From the NCBI RefSeq assembly GCF_037893185.1, contig NZ_CP140772.1:3658001-3722000 (forward strand): 64,000 bases of DNA. Direction: 5' to 3'. The position numbers and the translations under genes are program-made. A model generated the notes under the pieces. It saw only the letters and a program-made list of their open reading frames with translations, made no database searches and was not told the origin of the DNA. Of this stretch, positions 49,213-58,243 are shown in pieces (within the stretch, counting starts at the first letter, position 1; each line of letters opens with the position of its first letter). The stretch comes from Chitinophaga sp. 180180018-3. Lineage in GTDB: Bacteria; Bacteroidota; Bacteroidia; Chitinophagales; Chitinophagaceae.

Positions 49213-51960
49213 TTACTGAATATTTCCGGAGACTTTAAAATGATACGTTCCCGATCCAATATTGTACAGTGCAAAGCGTCCCTCTTTTCCTGCAAAGCGA
49301 ACATCTTTTATCTGACCAATGGGTTTTCCATCAACCGTTGGTGTACCGGCGGGCAGGTACACCGTAGCGGTAGTGTTTGCGGGTATTTCCACGGTCAGCG
49401 CTAACCCGTTGCCGTCTTTAGTCCATTCACTGCTGATAAGGCCGTATATGGATTCATAACGGGCACGGGCAAACGTAATATCCCCTACTGGTTGCGGATG
49501 TATCACAATGTGTTTGAATGCGGTACTGCCTTCCGCCTGACCTATCCCTGCCAGCCCGTTATAAAACCACTCCATCAAATGCCCGAGCATGAGGTGGTTG
49601 TTGGATACATAGCGGTAAGCCTGCCAGGATTCTGTCAGTGCAGTGGCGCCGTGCGCCACCTGGTAACCGTAGCCAGGCACATCGGAGCGGGCATTCATTT
49701 GCCAGATCAGATCCGACCTGCCTGCGGCCTGCAGTACACGAAGGAGATAGCTGTAACATACTTCTCCGGTAGTAAGACTATTATTCCTGTTTTGTATATC
49801 AGAGACGATATTGGCCACCACTGCCTCTTTGTAGGGTGGCTCTACCAGGTTCATATATACTGCCAGCGCGTTACCGGCCTGGCTTCCGGTACCGTATTGC
49901 TTACTGGCTTTATCGAAGAACCCTTTATTGAAGGCTGCTCTTACCTTTGTCATCTGCTCCTGATACTGACGGGCATCAGCAGGGTATCCCAATACCTGCG
50001 CTACTTTGGCAAGGATGCTAAGATCGTAGTAGTAGAATGCAGTGGCAGTGATGCCCTTTGGTGTGTTTTGCGACTCTCCTACTCCATTCGGCCCTATGTC
50101 GAACCAGTCGCCCAATCCGAAGCTGAGCGTGTCATTCAATGTTTTACTTTTGAGGTAGGCAGCATATCTGCGCATCATGTCGTAGTTGTCTTGCAGAATC
50201 TTTTTGTCGCCGTACCACAACCATGTATTCCACGGTACGATTATCGAAGCGCTGCCCCATTCCGGCGAATCGCGGAAGCCACCTGAAAACACCACGTATT
50301 CGGGTGCAATATCGGGCACCATACCGTTGCTTAGCTGGGCTTCTCTCATATCGGCGCTTACTTTATGCAGCAGCCGGGGTACATCAAAATTAAACTGGAT
50401 ACTATTCCCCATCAGGTGTGCTTCTTCGAGCCAGCCCAGTTTTTCCCGATGCGGACAATCAGTAAACACGCTGGCCATGTTGCTTTTTATTGACCAGTTG
50501 ATCAGTTGGTAGATGCTGTTGAACAAGTTGTTCGAACAGGTAAACTCACCGGCAGCAGCAGCGGCGTTGCGGGTATGCCATCCCTGCACCAGCTGCAGTA
50601 CAGGCAGGTGTTGCGGGTTGCTTTCAGATGCGGGCACGGCACCTTCTACCTGGAGGTAACGGAAACCATAGTACGAAAATGCCGGATGCCATTTTTCAAC
50701 ACCTTCGCCTTTCAATGTATAGTTATACAGGCACGGGCTTCCGGAGGCTTGCTGTGTTACTGTTCCGTCGTCTGCCACCAGCTCTCCCGGAGTGATCTTT
50801 ACGGTGCTGCCTTTGCTGCCGGTCACTGCTATGCCGGGGATACCGGATGCATTCTGGCCCAGGTCATATATCCATACTCCCGGGCGAGGCTGGGTAACCT
50901 TTACAGGCAACAGCGTGTCCATTACCTTCAGCGGATCGGCCAACTGGCTTTGCAGGTTATCCGGACCGTTTACCGTTAAAGCCGCTTTCCATTGGTGTTC
51001 ATCAAAATGCGGACTGTCCCAGCCTGGCTGTTCCAGATTAGCGTTATAGTCTTCCCCGCCATAGATGCTGGAGAACGCAACCGGCCCGGGGGCAGTCTTC
51101 CAGGAGTCGTTGCTGACAAGGTTTTCGCTGCTGCCATCTGCATACTCCAGATATAAACGGCATATCATTTTAGGATAGCCGAAAGTACCTTCCAGTTTAT
51201 GGTATCGTTCCCGGGGAATGTGATAGAAACCATTTCCCAGCATCACGCCAACGGCATTATCGCCATGGGCGAGTTGCTTCGTAACATCGAAAGTAACGTA
51301 CAGTGTTTTCTTGTCGTATTGCGTCCATCCCGGATCCAGGAAATGGTCGCCCACCTTCCTGCCGTTGAGACTCAATTCAAACTGGCCAAGGCCGGAAATG
51401 AACATGGTAGCCTGTTTCACGGGCTTGTTCACGGTAAATCCCTTCCGCAGCAATGGCAATACATTCCTGTCCTTTCCGCGGGCGGAATTGCCTTTCACAC
51501 CAGGCAGATCTTCGTATGCAATCCAGCGGGCCTGTTGCCAGTCCTGCTGCTCCGGCAGTCCCATTTTCCAGGCGGCCGGTTCGCTCCACTCGGATACGTT
51601 GCCCTTGTTATCCCACACCTGCACCGTCCAGTAATAGGTTTTAGCTGCTTCCAGCTTCTTTCCGCTGAAAGGCACCTGCACCGATTGTGAACCGGGCATG
51701 CGTTTCGAATCCCAGATATTGGCGGTATGACGTTCCAGCAATACCGGATCGTCTGCCACCAGGATCCGGTAAGCGGTTTGTACAACGCCCCGCTCACCGG
51801 ACAATAGCTGCCACGATAAACGGGGGCTCATCTCGTCGATCCCGATGGGGTTTTCCTGGTATTCGCATTTCAGTTTCGTAACACGTATCTTATCATGGCC
51901 TGTTGCATGAATTTCATTAAAAGCAAACAGGCATATAGCAGCCAACAGATATTTCAACAT
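49213..51960 (-). CDS. GH78 alpha-L-rhamnosidase
   Basis: 915 residues with signal peptide (MLKYLLAAICLFAFNEIHA). N-terminal beta-sandwiches (TKLKCEYQENPIGIDEMSPRLSWQL, the family's opening) lead to the (alpha/alpha)6 barrel. The acid region is TDCPHREKLGWLEEAHLMGNS (about residue 503), a variant of REKxGWxxD/E, and the base region is HGATALTESWQAY (about 773). A C-terminal beta-sandwich follows. The enzyme removes alpha-rhamnose from glycans. It is the last gene of the operon, so the target glycan probably has rhamnose in addition to the N-acetylhexosamine suggested by the GH20 gene. Confidence 0.93.
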   Translation of the reverse strand: MLKYLLAAICLFAFNEIHATGHDKIRVTKLKCEYQENPIGIDEMSPRLSWQLLSGERGVVQTAYRILVADDPVLLERHTANIWDSKRMPGSQSVQVPFSGKKLEAAKTYYWTVQVWDNKGNVSEWSEPAAWKMGLPEQQDWQQARWIAYEDLPGVKGNSARGKDRNVLPLLRKGFTVNKPVKQATMFISGLGQFELSLNGRKVGDHFLDPGWTQYDKKTLYVTFDVTKQLAHGDNAVGVMLGNGFYHIPRERYHKLEGTFGYPKMICRLYLEYADGSSENLVSNDSWKTAPGPVAFSSIYGGEDYNANLEQPGWDSPHFDEHQWKAALTVNGPDNLQSQLADPLKVMDTLLPVKVTQPRPGVWIYDLGQNASGIPGIAVTGSKGSTVKITPGELVADDGTVTQQASGSPCLYNYTLKGEGVEKWHPAFSYYGFRYLQVEGAVPASESNPQHLPVLQLVQGWHTRNAAAAAGEFTCSNNLFNSIYQLINWSIKSNMASVFTDCPHREKLGWLEEAHLMGNSIQFNFDVPRLLHKVSADMREAQLSNGMVPDIAPEYVVFSGGFRDSPEWGSASIIVPWNTWLWYGDKKILQDNYDMMRRYAAYLKSKTLNDTLSFGLGDWFDIGPNGVGESQNTPKGITATAFYYYDLSILAKVAQVLGYPADARQYQEQMTKVRAAFNKGFFDKASKQYGTGSQAGNALAVYMNLVEPPYKEAVVANIVSDIQNRNNSLTTGEVCYSYLLRVLQAAGRSDLIWQMNARSDVPGYGYQVAHGATALTESWQAYRYVSNNHLMLGHLMEWFYNGLAGIGQAEGSTAFKHIVIHPQPVGDITFARARYESIYGLISSEWTKDGNGLALTVEIPANTTATVYLPAGTPTVDGKPIGQIKDVRFAGKEGRFALYNIGSGTYHFKVSGNIQ

Positions 51961-51978
51961 AGTTTCAGTTCACGGTTA

Positions 51979-53859
51979 TTACTTATTTTCCAGTACTATT
52001 TTGCTCACAGCGCTTTGCTTTCCTGAAGGCGTTATTACAATTGCCTGGAACGTTCTTTTCTCCTTAGGTGGTACAATAAACACCATGGCGCTATTGAATT
52101 CACGATCGGTGATATCAGGCGTTTTTCCATCGAGGGTGAAATAGATCTTTGAGCCTGGCACAGCGGGTTTCAGCTTAAATGAAAAACGTTCTCCTATCAT
52201 TGTGGTATCCGCAGGAAGAGAGGCCACCGGCACCCGGTAGTTATAACCCAGCTTGTCGAATTTTGCCAGATGCTGAGGTATCCTGTTTTCAGAAAAGCTC
52301 TTATAGTCCTTGGCTTCCAGCGGTGTCCAGCCCAGCTCTGCCAACGCCAGCATGCGGGGCAGTATCATGTAATGTATTCTTGGAACCGTTTTTATGAACT
52401 CGGTCCAGATGTTACCCTGCACGCCAAGTACGTAGGGTTTTTCTTCTGCACTCAGACTGTGCGGCACAGGATCATATTCGTAGAGTCCGGAGTAGCCACC
52501 GTCGCTCACCGGTAACATATCCGCAGCCGGTTCTCCATAGTCGAAATACAGTCCGTTGGTGTTGGGCGACATGATCACTTCATGTTTCAGTTTAGCGGCT
52601 GCAATGCCTCCCTTTTCGCCTCTCCAGCTCATCACTGCTGCATCTTTTGCCAGGCCACCTTCGAGGATTTCATCCCAGCCGATGAGTTTCTTTCCTTTCT
52701 TTTTCAGGATCTGGGTAAGACGGGAGGTGAAATAACTCTGTACTTCTTCGCCATCTTTGAGTTGTTTTGCTTTCATCATGGCCTGCACACCGGGGTCTTT
52801 GTCCCAATAGCCCTTATAGCACTCATCTCCGCCGATGTGGATGTATTCATAAGGAAACAAGGCGGCTATTTCTGTGAAAACATCATCGAGGAACTGATAT
52901 ACTTTTTCATCAGATGGATTCAGGGTATTATCGATCAGCATTTCATATTTGCCATCCCCAAACCAGTGCGAAAAATTACTGCCCGGGTTTACCCTGGTGC
53001 TGGTATCTTTTGAGCACGACAGGTAAGGGTAAGCGGCGATAGCGGCCATGCTGTGGCCCGGCACATCTACTTCCGGCAGGATCTGGATATAGCGATCGGC
53101 TGCATATTTAACCACCGCCCTGATCTCGTCCTGGGTATAGAAACCACCATCAGTAGCGGGTTCGCCAGGGATTGGCGCTTCATTGGCGCCATAGTGCAGG
53201 TAGCGTGGTACGCGCCATGCGCCGACAGACGTGAGTTTCGGATACTTCTTTATTTCAACACGCCAGCCATTGTCATCTGTCAGGTGCCAGTGGAAACGGT
53301 TAAGCTTATACGCACCCATCAGGTCGATCAGGTCTTTCACTTCCTGAATGGTGAAAAAATGCCGGGATACATCCAGCATCAGTCCGCGGTAACCAAAGCG
53401 GGGAGCGTCTTCTACGGTCATACAAGGTAACTTTACCGTTCCGCTCATATCCTGCGGGAAAAGCTGTATGAGCGACTGAATCCCATAAAAGAGTCCGGCG
53501 CCTTTACCGGTAACGGTTATACGTTCCGGCGTAATTGCCAGTTTGTAACCTTCGGCCGGCAGTCCTTCGGCGCCTTTGCTGGTTAATTCAATGACATTAG
53601 GTTTTCCGGATGCTGTTGGGCCGTTGCCTGTTTTACGCAAATAAGCATTCAGGAAAGCAACTGCTTTGTCGGCCGGGTTATCAGCTTTAACAACGGTTTG
53701 GCGGCTGAGGGTAAACGTACCACTGCTGTACTGCAGCCGGGCCGGGGCCGGAATGATTCCGGCATAACGATCCTGTGCCTGTAGGTTTGCGCAGGCCAGG
53801 AAGAAACAAAACAGTGACGCATACACGGTGTTTCTTTTCAAGTAATCATAACGGTTCAT
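51979..53859 (-). CDS. GH20 beta-N-acetylhexosaminidase
   Basis: 626 residues from the ATG at 53859, which begins a sensible signal (YASLFCFFLACANLQAQ); in-frame ATGs at 53880 and 53973 would add poorly fitting extensions. A GH20b domain (about 25-150, IIPAPARLQYSSGTFTLSR) precedes the barrel: RFGYRGLMLDVSRHFFTIQEVK, NRFHWHLTDDNGWRVEIKKYP, PGHSMAAIAAYP, and the catalytic pair D344-E345 in HIGGDECYKGYWD. The C-terminal beta-sandwich includes KLKPAVPGSKIYFTLDGKTP. The enzyme cuts terminal beta-GlcNAc or beta-GalNAc by substrate-assisted catalysis. It lies between the surface lipoprotein genes and the rhamnosidase. Confidence 0.94.
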   Translation of the reverse strand: MNRYDYLKRNTVYASLFCFFLACANLQAQDRYAGIIPAPARLQYSSGTFTLSRQTVVKADNPADKAVAFLNAYLRKTGNGPTASGKPNVIELTSKGAEGLPAEGYKLAITPERITVTGKGAGLFYGIQSLIQLFPQDMSGTVKLPCMTVEDAPRFGYRGLMLDVSRHFFTIQEVKDLIDLMGAYKLNRFHWHLTDDNGWRVEIKKYPKLTSVGAWRVPRYLHYGANEAPIPGEPATDGGFYTQDEIRAVVKYAADRYIQILPEVDVPGHSMAAIAAYPYLSCSKDTSTRVNPGSNFSHWFGDGKYEMLIDNTLNPSDEKVYQFLDDVFTEIAALFPYEYIHIGGDECYKGYWDKDPGVQAMMKAKQLKDGEEVQSYFTSRLTQILKKKGKKLIGWDEILEGGLAKDAAVMSWRGEKGGIAAAKLKHEVIMSPNTNGLYFDYGEPAADMLPVSDGGYSGLYEYDPVPHSLSAEEKPYVLGVQGNIWTEFIKTVPRIHYMILPRMLALAELGWTPLEAKDYKSFSENRIPQHLAKFDKLGYNYRVPVASLPADTTMIGERFSFKLKPAVPGSKIYFTLDGKTPDITDREFNSAMVFIVPPKEKRTFQAIVITPSGKQSAVSKIVLENK

Positions 53860-53993
53860 AATTAATCTGAGTTTGTTCATGATAAATGTTTTGCCCGTAT
53901 TGGTATACGGGCAATTGCTAACATTACAATGATGGTTGTTACAGTAAAATAATAATCTGCGGTTTTTATTCATAAAAAAATTGATGAATGCAA

Positions 53994-55091
53994 TCAGAAT
54001 CCGTAAGCACTGATATCGCCCAGCACGATGTAACTCAGCGGGCCGGTCAATCCGATGAACTTAAAGTACCTCGCCCTGGGATGAGTTGGTATATCATAAG
54101 ATTGTCCATCGTCGATATGCCGGTTAAAATTGAACGTGCCGAGGTCCGTCCAGTTCGTGTTATCGTTACTGACCAACAGTTTGAAGGTATCACAGGCCCT
54201 GTCATCCCCGGTTTTCCTGTAGAGCATGAATGAGGTAATCATCCGCTGCATCCCCATATCTACCGTAAAAAAATGCGGATAACTGGAGTGATCTACCCAG
54301 GCATGCCAGCGGGTAGCAGGATTACCGTCGATCACATTCGTCACCAGATTTTCATCGCCAGGATGCTGGCTGGAGAAATCTATGATGCGCCAGCTTTTCG
54401 GACTGAACAGGAAAGGTTTGCTGGTGACATAATCGGTATAGAAAGTATCTATGCTCGATGAGTCTGGCAGAAACACAGTTCTGTACTGATAAGTAGTTCC
54501 TGCTTTCATATCGGCAATTGCTGTAGTAACAAGGCTTACCGGGAAACTCTTCACCTGCGTGGCGCCCACGGTATCCGTATATTTTACCTGGGTGGCATAG
54601 GCACCATTTGAAATATCGGCGCCGCCCCATTTGATGGATACTGAATCAGGGTAAAGAACTCCGGCAATTACCGGCCGGCTGAGCAGGCTGGCCTGGTATA
54701 CATCTCCATAACTCGCCCCAAACAATTCCACCGGCACTGATACATTACCTTTTGAGTCGTAGGTTTTGATGATGAATGAATAAATTTTTTCGGGAAGATT
54801 ATTGATCATACAGCTGATAGTATCGCCGGCAGGCGGAATAGTGACACTGGCGGAATCGCCGTAATTATTCCAGAAGATCCTGGCGGATGTTACATTGGGG
54901 TCTGTTCCTCTGAGCCAGGTAATCTTCACCCTGTTATGACCAGCGTGCACCATTGGATTATTCGCCTTACCGGCATAAACGATACCATCAGGAACAACAA
55001 ATTTTCTGTAGGTGCTATCCATTTTCTTACAGGCCGCCAAAGTAGCCAGCATCAGGATGAGCGCCATGATATAACCAGTTATATTTTTCAT
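53994..55091 (-). CDS. Surface lipoprotein with DUF4998 and discoidin-like domains
   Basis: 365 residues. MKNITGYIMALILMLATLAAC gives a lipidated cysteine at 21. Residues about 35-220 are a DUF4998 region (NPMVHAGHNRVKITWLRGTDPNVTSARIFWNNYGDS, CMINNLPEKIYSFIIKTYDSKGNVSVP). The C-terminal 130 residues look like a discoidin (F5/8 type C) domain: DGNPATRWHAWVDHSSYPHFFTVDMG, FKLLVSNDNTNWTDLGTF and YDIPTHPRARYFKFIGL. Such proteins help bind glycan on the surface. It lies 26 bases after the DUF4959/DUF5000-like gene. Confidence 0.85.
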   Translation of the reverse strand: MKNITGYIMALILMLATLAACKKMDSTYRKFVVPDGIVYAGKANNPMVHAGHNRVKITWLRGTDPNVTSARIFWNNYGDSASVTIPPAGDTISCMINNLPEKIYSFIIKTYDSKGNVSVPVELFGASYGDVYQASLLSRPVIAGVLYPDSVSIKWGGADISNGAYATQVKYTDTVGATQVKSFPVSLVTTAIADMKAGTTYQYRTVFLPDSSSIDTFYTDYVTSKPFLFSPKSWRIIDFSSQHPGDENLVTNVIDGNPATRWHAWVDHSSYPHFFTVDMGMQRMITSFMLYRKTGDDRACDTFKLLVSNDNTNWTDLGTFNFNRHIDDGQSYDIPTHPRARYFKFIGLTGPLSYIVLGDISAYGF

Positions 55092-55117
55092 CTTGCTGAT
55101 TTTAAAAATTCATAAAC

Positions 55118-56302
55118 TCAGGGTACTATTTGTCCCCACAGATCAATTTCCGCAATCACTACCTGCCCGGACATACTATATGTTTCCAGTGTTTTGAACC
55201 GGATATAACGTACGGCAGGCAACAAATGATCGAATGGAAAGTCCTCACCTTTAAGCCAGGCGTAATTCAGATCTTCCGCAGAAGTTTGCCCCATCGGCAA
55301 CCCCGAAGGCTTGAAGGAATTGAACGTGCCCAATAGCTGCCAGTTATCCCAGCTTCCATCCGGGCTCGGATTATTGGAGCCCCACAGTTCAAATTTCTTC
55401 ACTGCGGAACCAGCATAGAAATGGTCTGATTGCATCTGATGTTCTACAATCCGGCTGAGCACCACTTTTTTACCGATATCGATAGTGAACCATTGCGGCA
55501 GCACGGAAGCGTTGGTGCTGGCAAAGATGCCGCTGTAACCCTGGATATTGTTATCCCACAGGTGATCGATAGTGAACCACTCCGCATTCTGCCAGGTATC
55601 GGTGGGCAGCTTCAAAGCGCTCCAGGTATTTTTAGGTATCGAAATTTCGTATATGGGTTTCAGTGACTTTATCAGCGTATCGGATTTATTATTCCAGCGG
55701 TCGCGCACGAACACAGCAAATTTCTTCACCGTAGTATCGAATCCTCTGACGGAGTAACTCCCCGAAGGCGCGCCAGTGTAGAAGGTATTGACGGTAGACC
55801 AGGTATTTTTTCCCGTTGAGTCCTGCAGCAGTGTGATGGCCAGGTTATCTTTTGCATCATTCTGGAACGAGACCTGTATGCCTCCGAAAGTAGGGTCTAT
55901 CTTCAGCGAGGCGAATGTATTGAGAAATGGCGCGCGCCTGGGCTGTATCTGTAATTCAATCGGAGCAGAAGCTTTCTCATTTTTTCCTACGCTGAATAAT
56001 TTCACTTTATGTACCAGCGTGTCACCGAATCCTACGAGGTGCAGGGTGTCTGTAAAATAAGAGGCTTTCGCTTCGCTGATGTTCCCCGGCTGAGGTTCGT
56101 ACACTGCTTTTACATATGACAGGTGCGGATCAGCCGGAATTCTGTAAGTCAATATGGCGCCCCCTGGAGTTGCCGTCACGCTAACATCCGTTACTGGCAC
56201 AGGGGCCGGGGCGTTGGCATCTGTATAATCAATTCTGCCATCCTTCTTACAGGAAAAGCTGAAGATCAGTAAAGCAGCTGCTATATAATGTAGTTGTTTC
56301 AT
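55118..56302 (-). CDS. Surface lipoprotein with DUF4959, DUF5126 and DUF5000-like domains
   Basis: 394 residues from the ATG at 56302 (MKQLHYIAAALLIFSFSC, cysteine 18); the ORF could begin at 56329, but that overlaps the SusD stop and lacks a signal. N-terminal DUF4959 pattern (NAPAPVPVTDVSVTATPGGAILTYRIPADPHLSYVKAVY), a second Ig-like part (SVRGFDTTVKKFAVFVRDRWNNKSDTLIKSL) and a C-terminal DUF5000/discoidin-like domain (LPQWFTIDIGKKVVLSRIVEHQMQ, KKFELWGSNNPSPDGSWDNWQLLGTF). These often accompany SusC-SusD pairs as extra glycan-binding surface proteins. Confidence 0.87.
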   Translation of the reverse strand: MKQLHYIAAALLIFSFSCKKDGRIDYTDANAPAPVPVTDVSVTATPGGAILTYRIPADPHLSYVKAVYEPQPGNISEAKASYFTDTLHLVGFGDTLVHKVKLFSVGKNEKASAPIELQIQPRRAPFLNTFASLKIDPTFGGIQVSFQNDAKDNLAITLLQDSTGKNTWSTVNTFYTGAPSGSYSVRGFDTTVKKFAVFVRDRWNNKSDTLIKSLKPIYEISIPKNTWSALKLPTDTWQNAEWFTIDHLWDNNIQGYSGIFASTNASVLPQWFTIDIGKKVVLSRIVEHQMQSDHFYAGSAVKKFELWGSNNPSPDGSWDNWQLLGTFNSFKPSGLPMGQTSAEDLNYAWLKGEDFPFDHLLPAVRYIRFKTLETYSMSGQVVIAEIDLWGQIVP

Positions 56303-56322
56303 GTTTGTAATTTTAATAGTTA

Positions 56323-58209
56323 TTACCAACCCAGGTTCTGCACCAGACTCCTGTCTGTTGAAAGTGTAGTTTCACTGATGGGCCAGAAATAGTTCTTCAA
56401 CCCAAACGACTGATTGAAAATGGTTTTGGGCCGGTAATAGGCATCCGCTGTTTCCTGTATCAGATCCCAGCCTTTCACTGGCCTGTTGTACACTGTTTGT
56501 GCTTCCTTCCACCTGCGCAGGTCCCAGAAGCGTTGTCCTTCGAACGCCAGCTCAATGAGTGTTTCCTGGTGAATGATATCTCTCATACCGCGTTGGGTAG
56601 CGTATTTCGTAGGGTTGCTGGAGTAGTTACCCCAGGAAGATGCCACCGACTGCAACCCTGCATTGCTGCGAACCATGTCTACATACTGCAAAGCCTCATT
56701 CGTAGGGCCCGTTGATTCATTCAACGCCTCGGCGTACATCAGGTATAATGCCGACAGGCGCATGATAGGCCAGGGATAATAAGTTACAGAGTAGTCGTTA
56801 CCGTTACCTATCACATTCTGGAAATGTATCGGCTTTTTCAGGTAATAGCCGGTGATAGTGTTGAAGCCTGGCTTTCCGAAACCGTTCCGCTGCCGGTATT
56901 TAGCTTCCAGGTAAAACAAGTCGTTGGGATGGCTGTCGTCGTACTGACCCTGACCGTACCATACGCCGCCATCGAATCCGAGATCCGCGTAGAAACGGGG
57001 CTCCCGGTGGAAGTTCAGATAAACCGTCGTATAGCCGTTACGTATATACAGCGCGTCGCTGTCGCCGGCTACCCTCAGTGCATACCGGTTGCCATAGTCG
57101 AAAGTTCTGTCTTCAGAAATAGGTACTCCATGATCGGAATAAAACAACTCGGCCATGTGAAGCGGAGGCGACAGCAATCCGTGAATGGCGGTGATATCGC
57201 GGTGTACCGGATCCCAGAAGGTGGTAATCATTCTTTGCAGATCAGAGGAATTCGTTTGCGTATTGGCCCAGATAATGCCACTGTTCCATCTTTCGTCAAA
57301 ACTGTTCCTGATGCCCATCTGAATGGTGATCGTATCAGTAAGATGATACTGCTGAAAATCGGGATGGTAGCTGTATAATTTAAGCCCCGCCTGCTGACAG
57401 GCATCTATAGCCTTTTTACATGCATCGGCAGCAGCGCTCCATTTCTCTTTGTTGAATACCTGATTGAAGAGCTGGGTACCATCCTGGTTTTTAAGCCCTG
57501 CTTCGTCGGTGTTACCGTTGAACAGCGGGCTGGCAGCGTATACCATTACCTTCGCTTTTATGGCGAGTGCAATAGGCTGGGTAATGCGGCCCAGTTCATT
57601 GGTAGGATCGGTGATTGACGAAGGCAGATTATCCACCGCACCGTTGATGAGCTGTATGATGTAACCGAAGCAGGAATCAACAGGAGCGCGGGCAATGCTG
57701 ACATCTTTGCCATCGGCACTAACCGGCAGATTCGTTTTCATCAACGGCACCGGGCCATACATCATCACCAGATTAAAATTGTAATACGCTTTCAGGAACT
57801 GTACCTCCGCTATCCAGCGTCGTCTCTCCGGCTCCTCCAGATCGGGCACCTTTCCGATGTTTTCCAGGAAGATATTACAATCGCGGATGGCGCGAAAGAA
57901 GCTTCCCCATCTGTCGCCCAGCGGTGATACTACGTTCTGGTAGCCTTGCGCCATGCTGAAATAGCCCGCATCCGTAGCAAACCGCCACAACTCATCACCA
58001 CCCACCATTGCAGGATCATCGCCGAGGTCGCCGTTCTTTGGCATATAGGAATAACAGGTAAACAGGTATTTCTTAGCCTGTATACGCGTTGTAAAGGCAT
58101 TATCGAGGGTAGCCACATTATCCGGCACCACATCCAGGAATTTAGAACAGGCATTACATGCGCACAGGATAAACAACATGTACAGCCTTATCATTTTACG
58201 CTCTTTCAT
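56323..58209 (-). CDS. SusD/RagB-family surface glycan-binding lipoprotein
   Basis: 628 residues; the ATG at 58194 (MIRLYMLFILCACNAC, lipidated cysteine 16) may be the true start. SusD pattern: VVPDNVATLDNAFTTRIQAKKYLFTCYSYMPKNGD near the start, AVQFLKAYYNFNLVMMYGPVPL-like helices, and the C-terminal LYLMYAEALNESTGPTNEALQYVDMVRSNAGL, then LIELAFEGQRFWDLRRWKEAQ. It is the lid protein for the SusC at 58244, which it follows by 34 bases. The glycan is unknown; the downstream GH20 and GH78 enzymes suggest N-acetylhexosamine and rhamnose. Confidence 0.93.
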   Translation of the reverse strand: MKERKMIRLYMLFILCACNACSKFLDVVPDNVATLDNAFTTRIQAKKYLFTCYSYMPKNGDLGDDPAMVGGDELWRFATDAGYFSMAQGYQNVVSPLGDRWGSFFRAIRDCNIFLENIGKVPDLEEPERRRWIAEVQFLKAYYNFNLVMMYGPVPLMKTNLPVSADGKDVSIARAPVDSCFGYIIQLINGAVDNLPSSITDPTNELGRITQPIALAIKAKVMVYAASPLFNGNTDEAGLKNQDGTQLFNQVFNKEKWSAAADACKKAIDACQQAGLKLYSYHPDFQQYHLTDTITIQMGIRNSFDERWNSGIIWANTQTNSSDLQRMITTFWDPVHRDITAIHGLLSPPLHMAELFYSDHGVPISEDRTFDYGNRYALRVAGDSDALYIRNGYTTVYLNFHREPRFYADLGFDGGVWYGQGQYDDSHPNDLFYLEAKYRQRNGFGKPGFNTITGYYLKKPIHFQNVIGNGNDYSVTYYPWPIMRLSALYLMYAEALNESTGPTNEALQYVDMVRSNAGLQSVASSWGNYSSNPTKYATQRGMRDIIHQETLIELAFEGQRFWDLRRWKEAQTVYNRPVKGWDLIQETADAYYRPKTIFNQSFGLKNYFWPISETTLSTDRSLVQNLGW

Positions 58210-58243
58210 GTTAATATAATTTTATTCACGGAGCCGTGTGCTA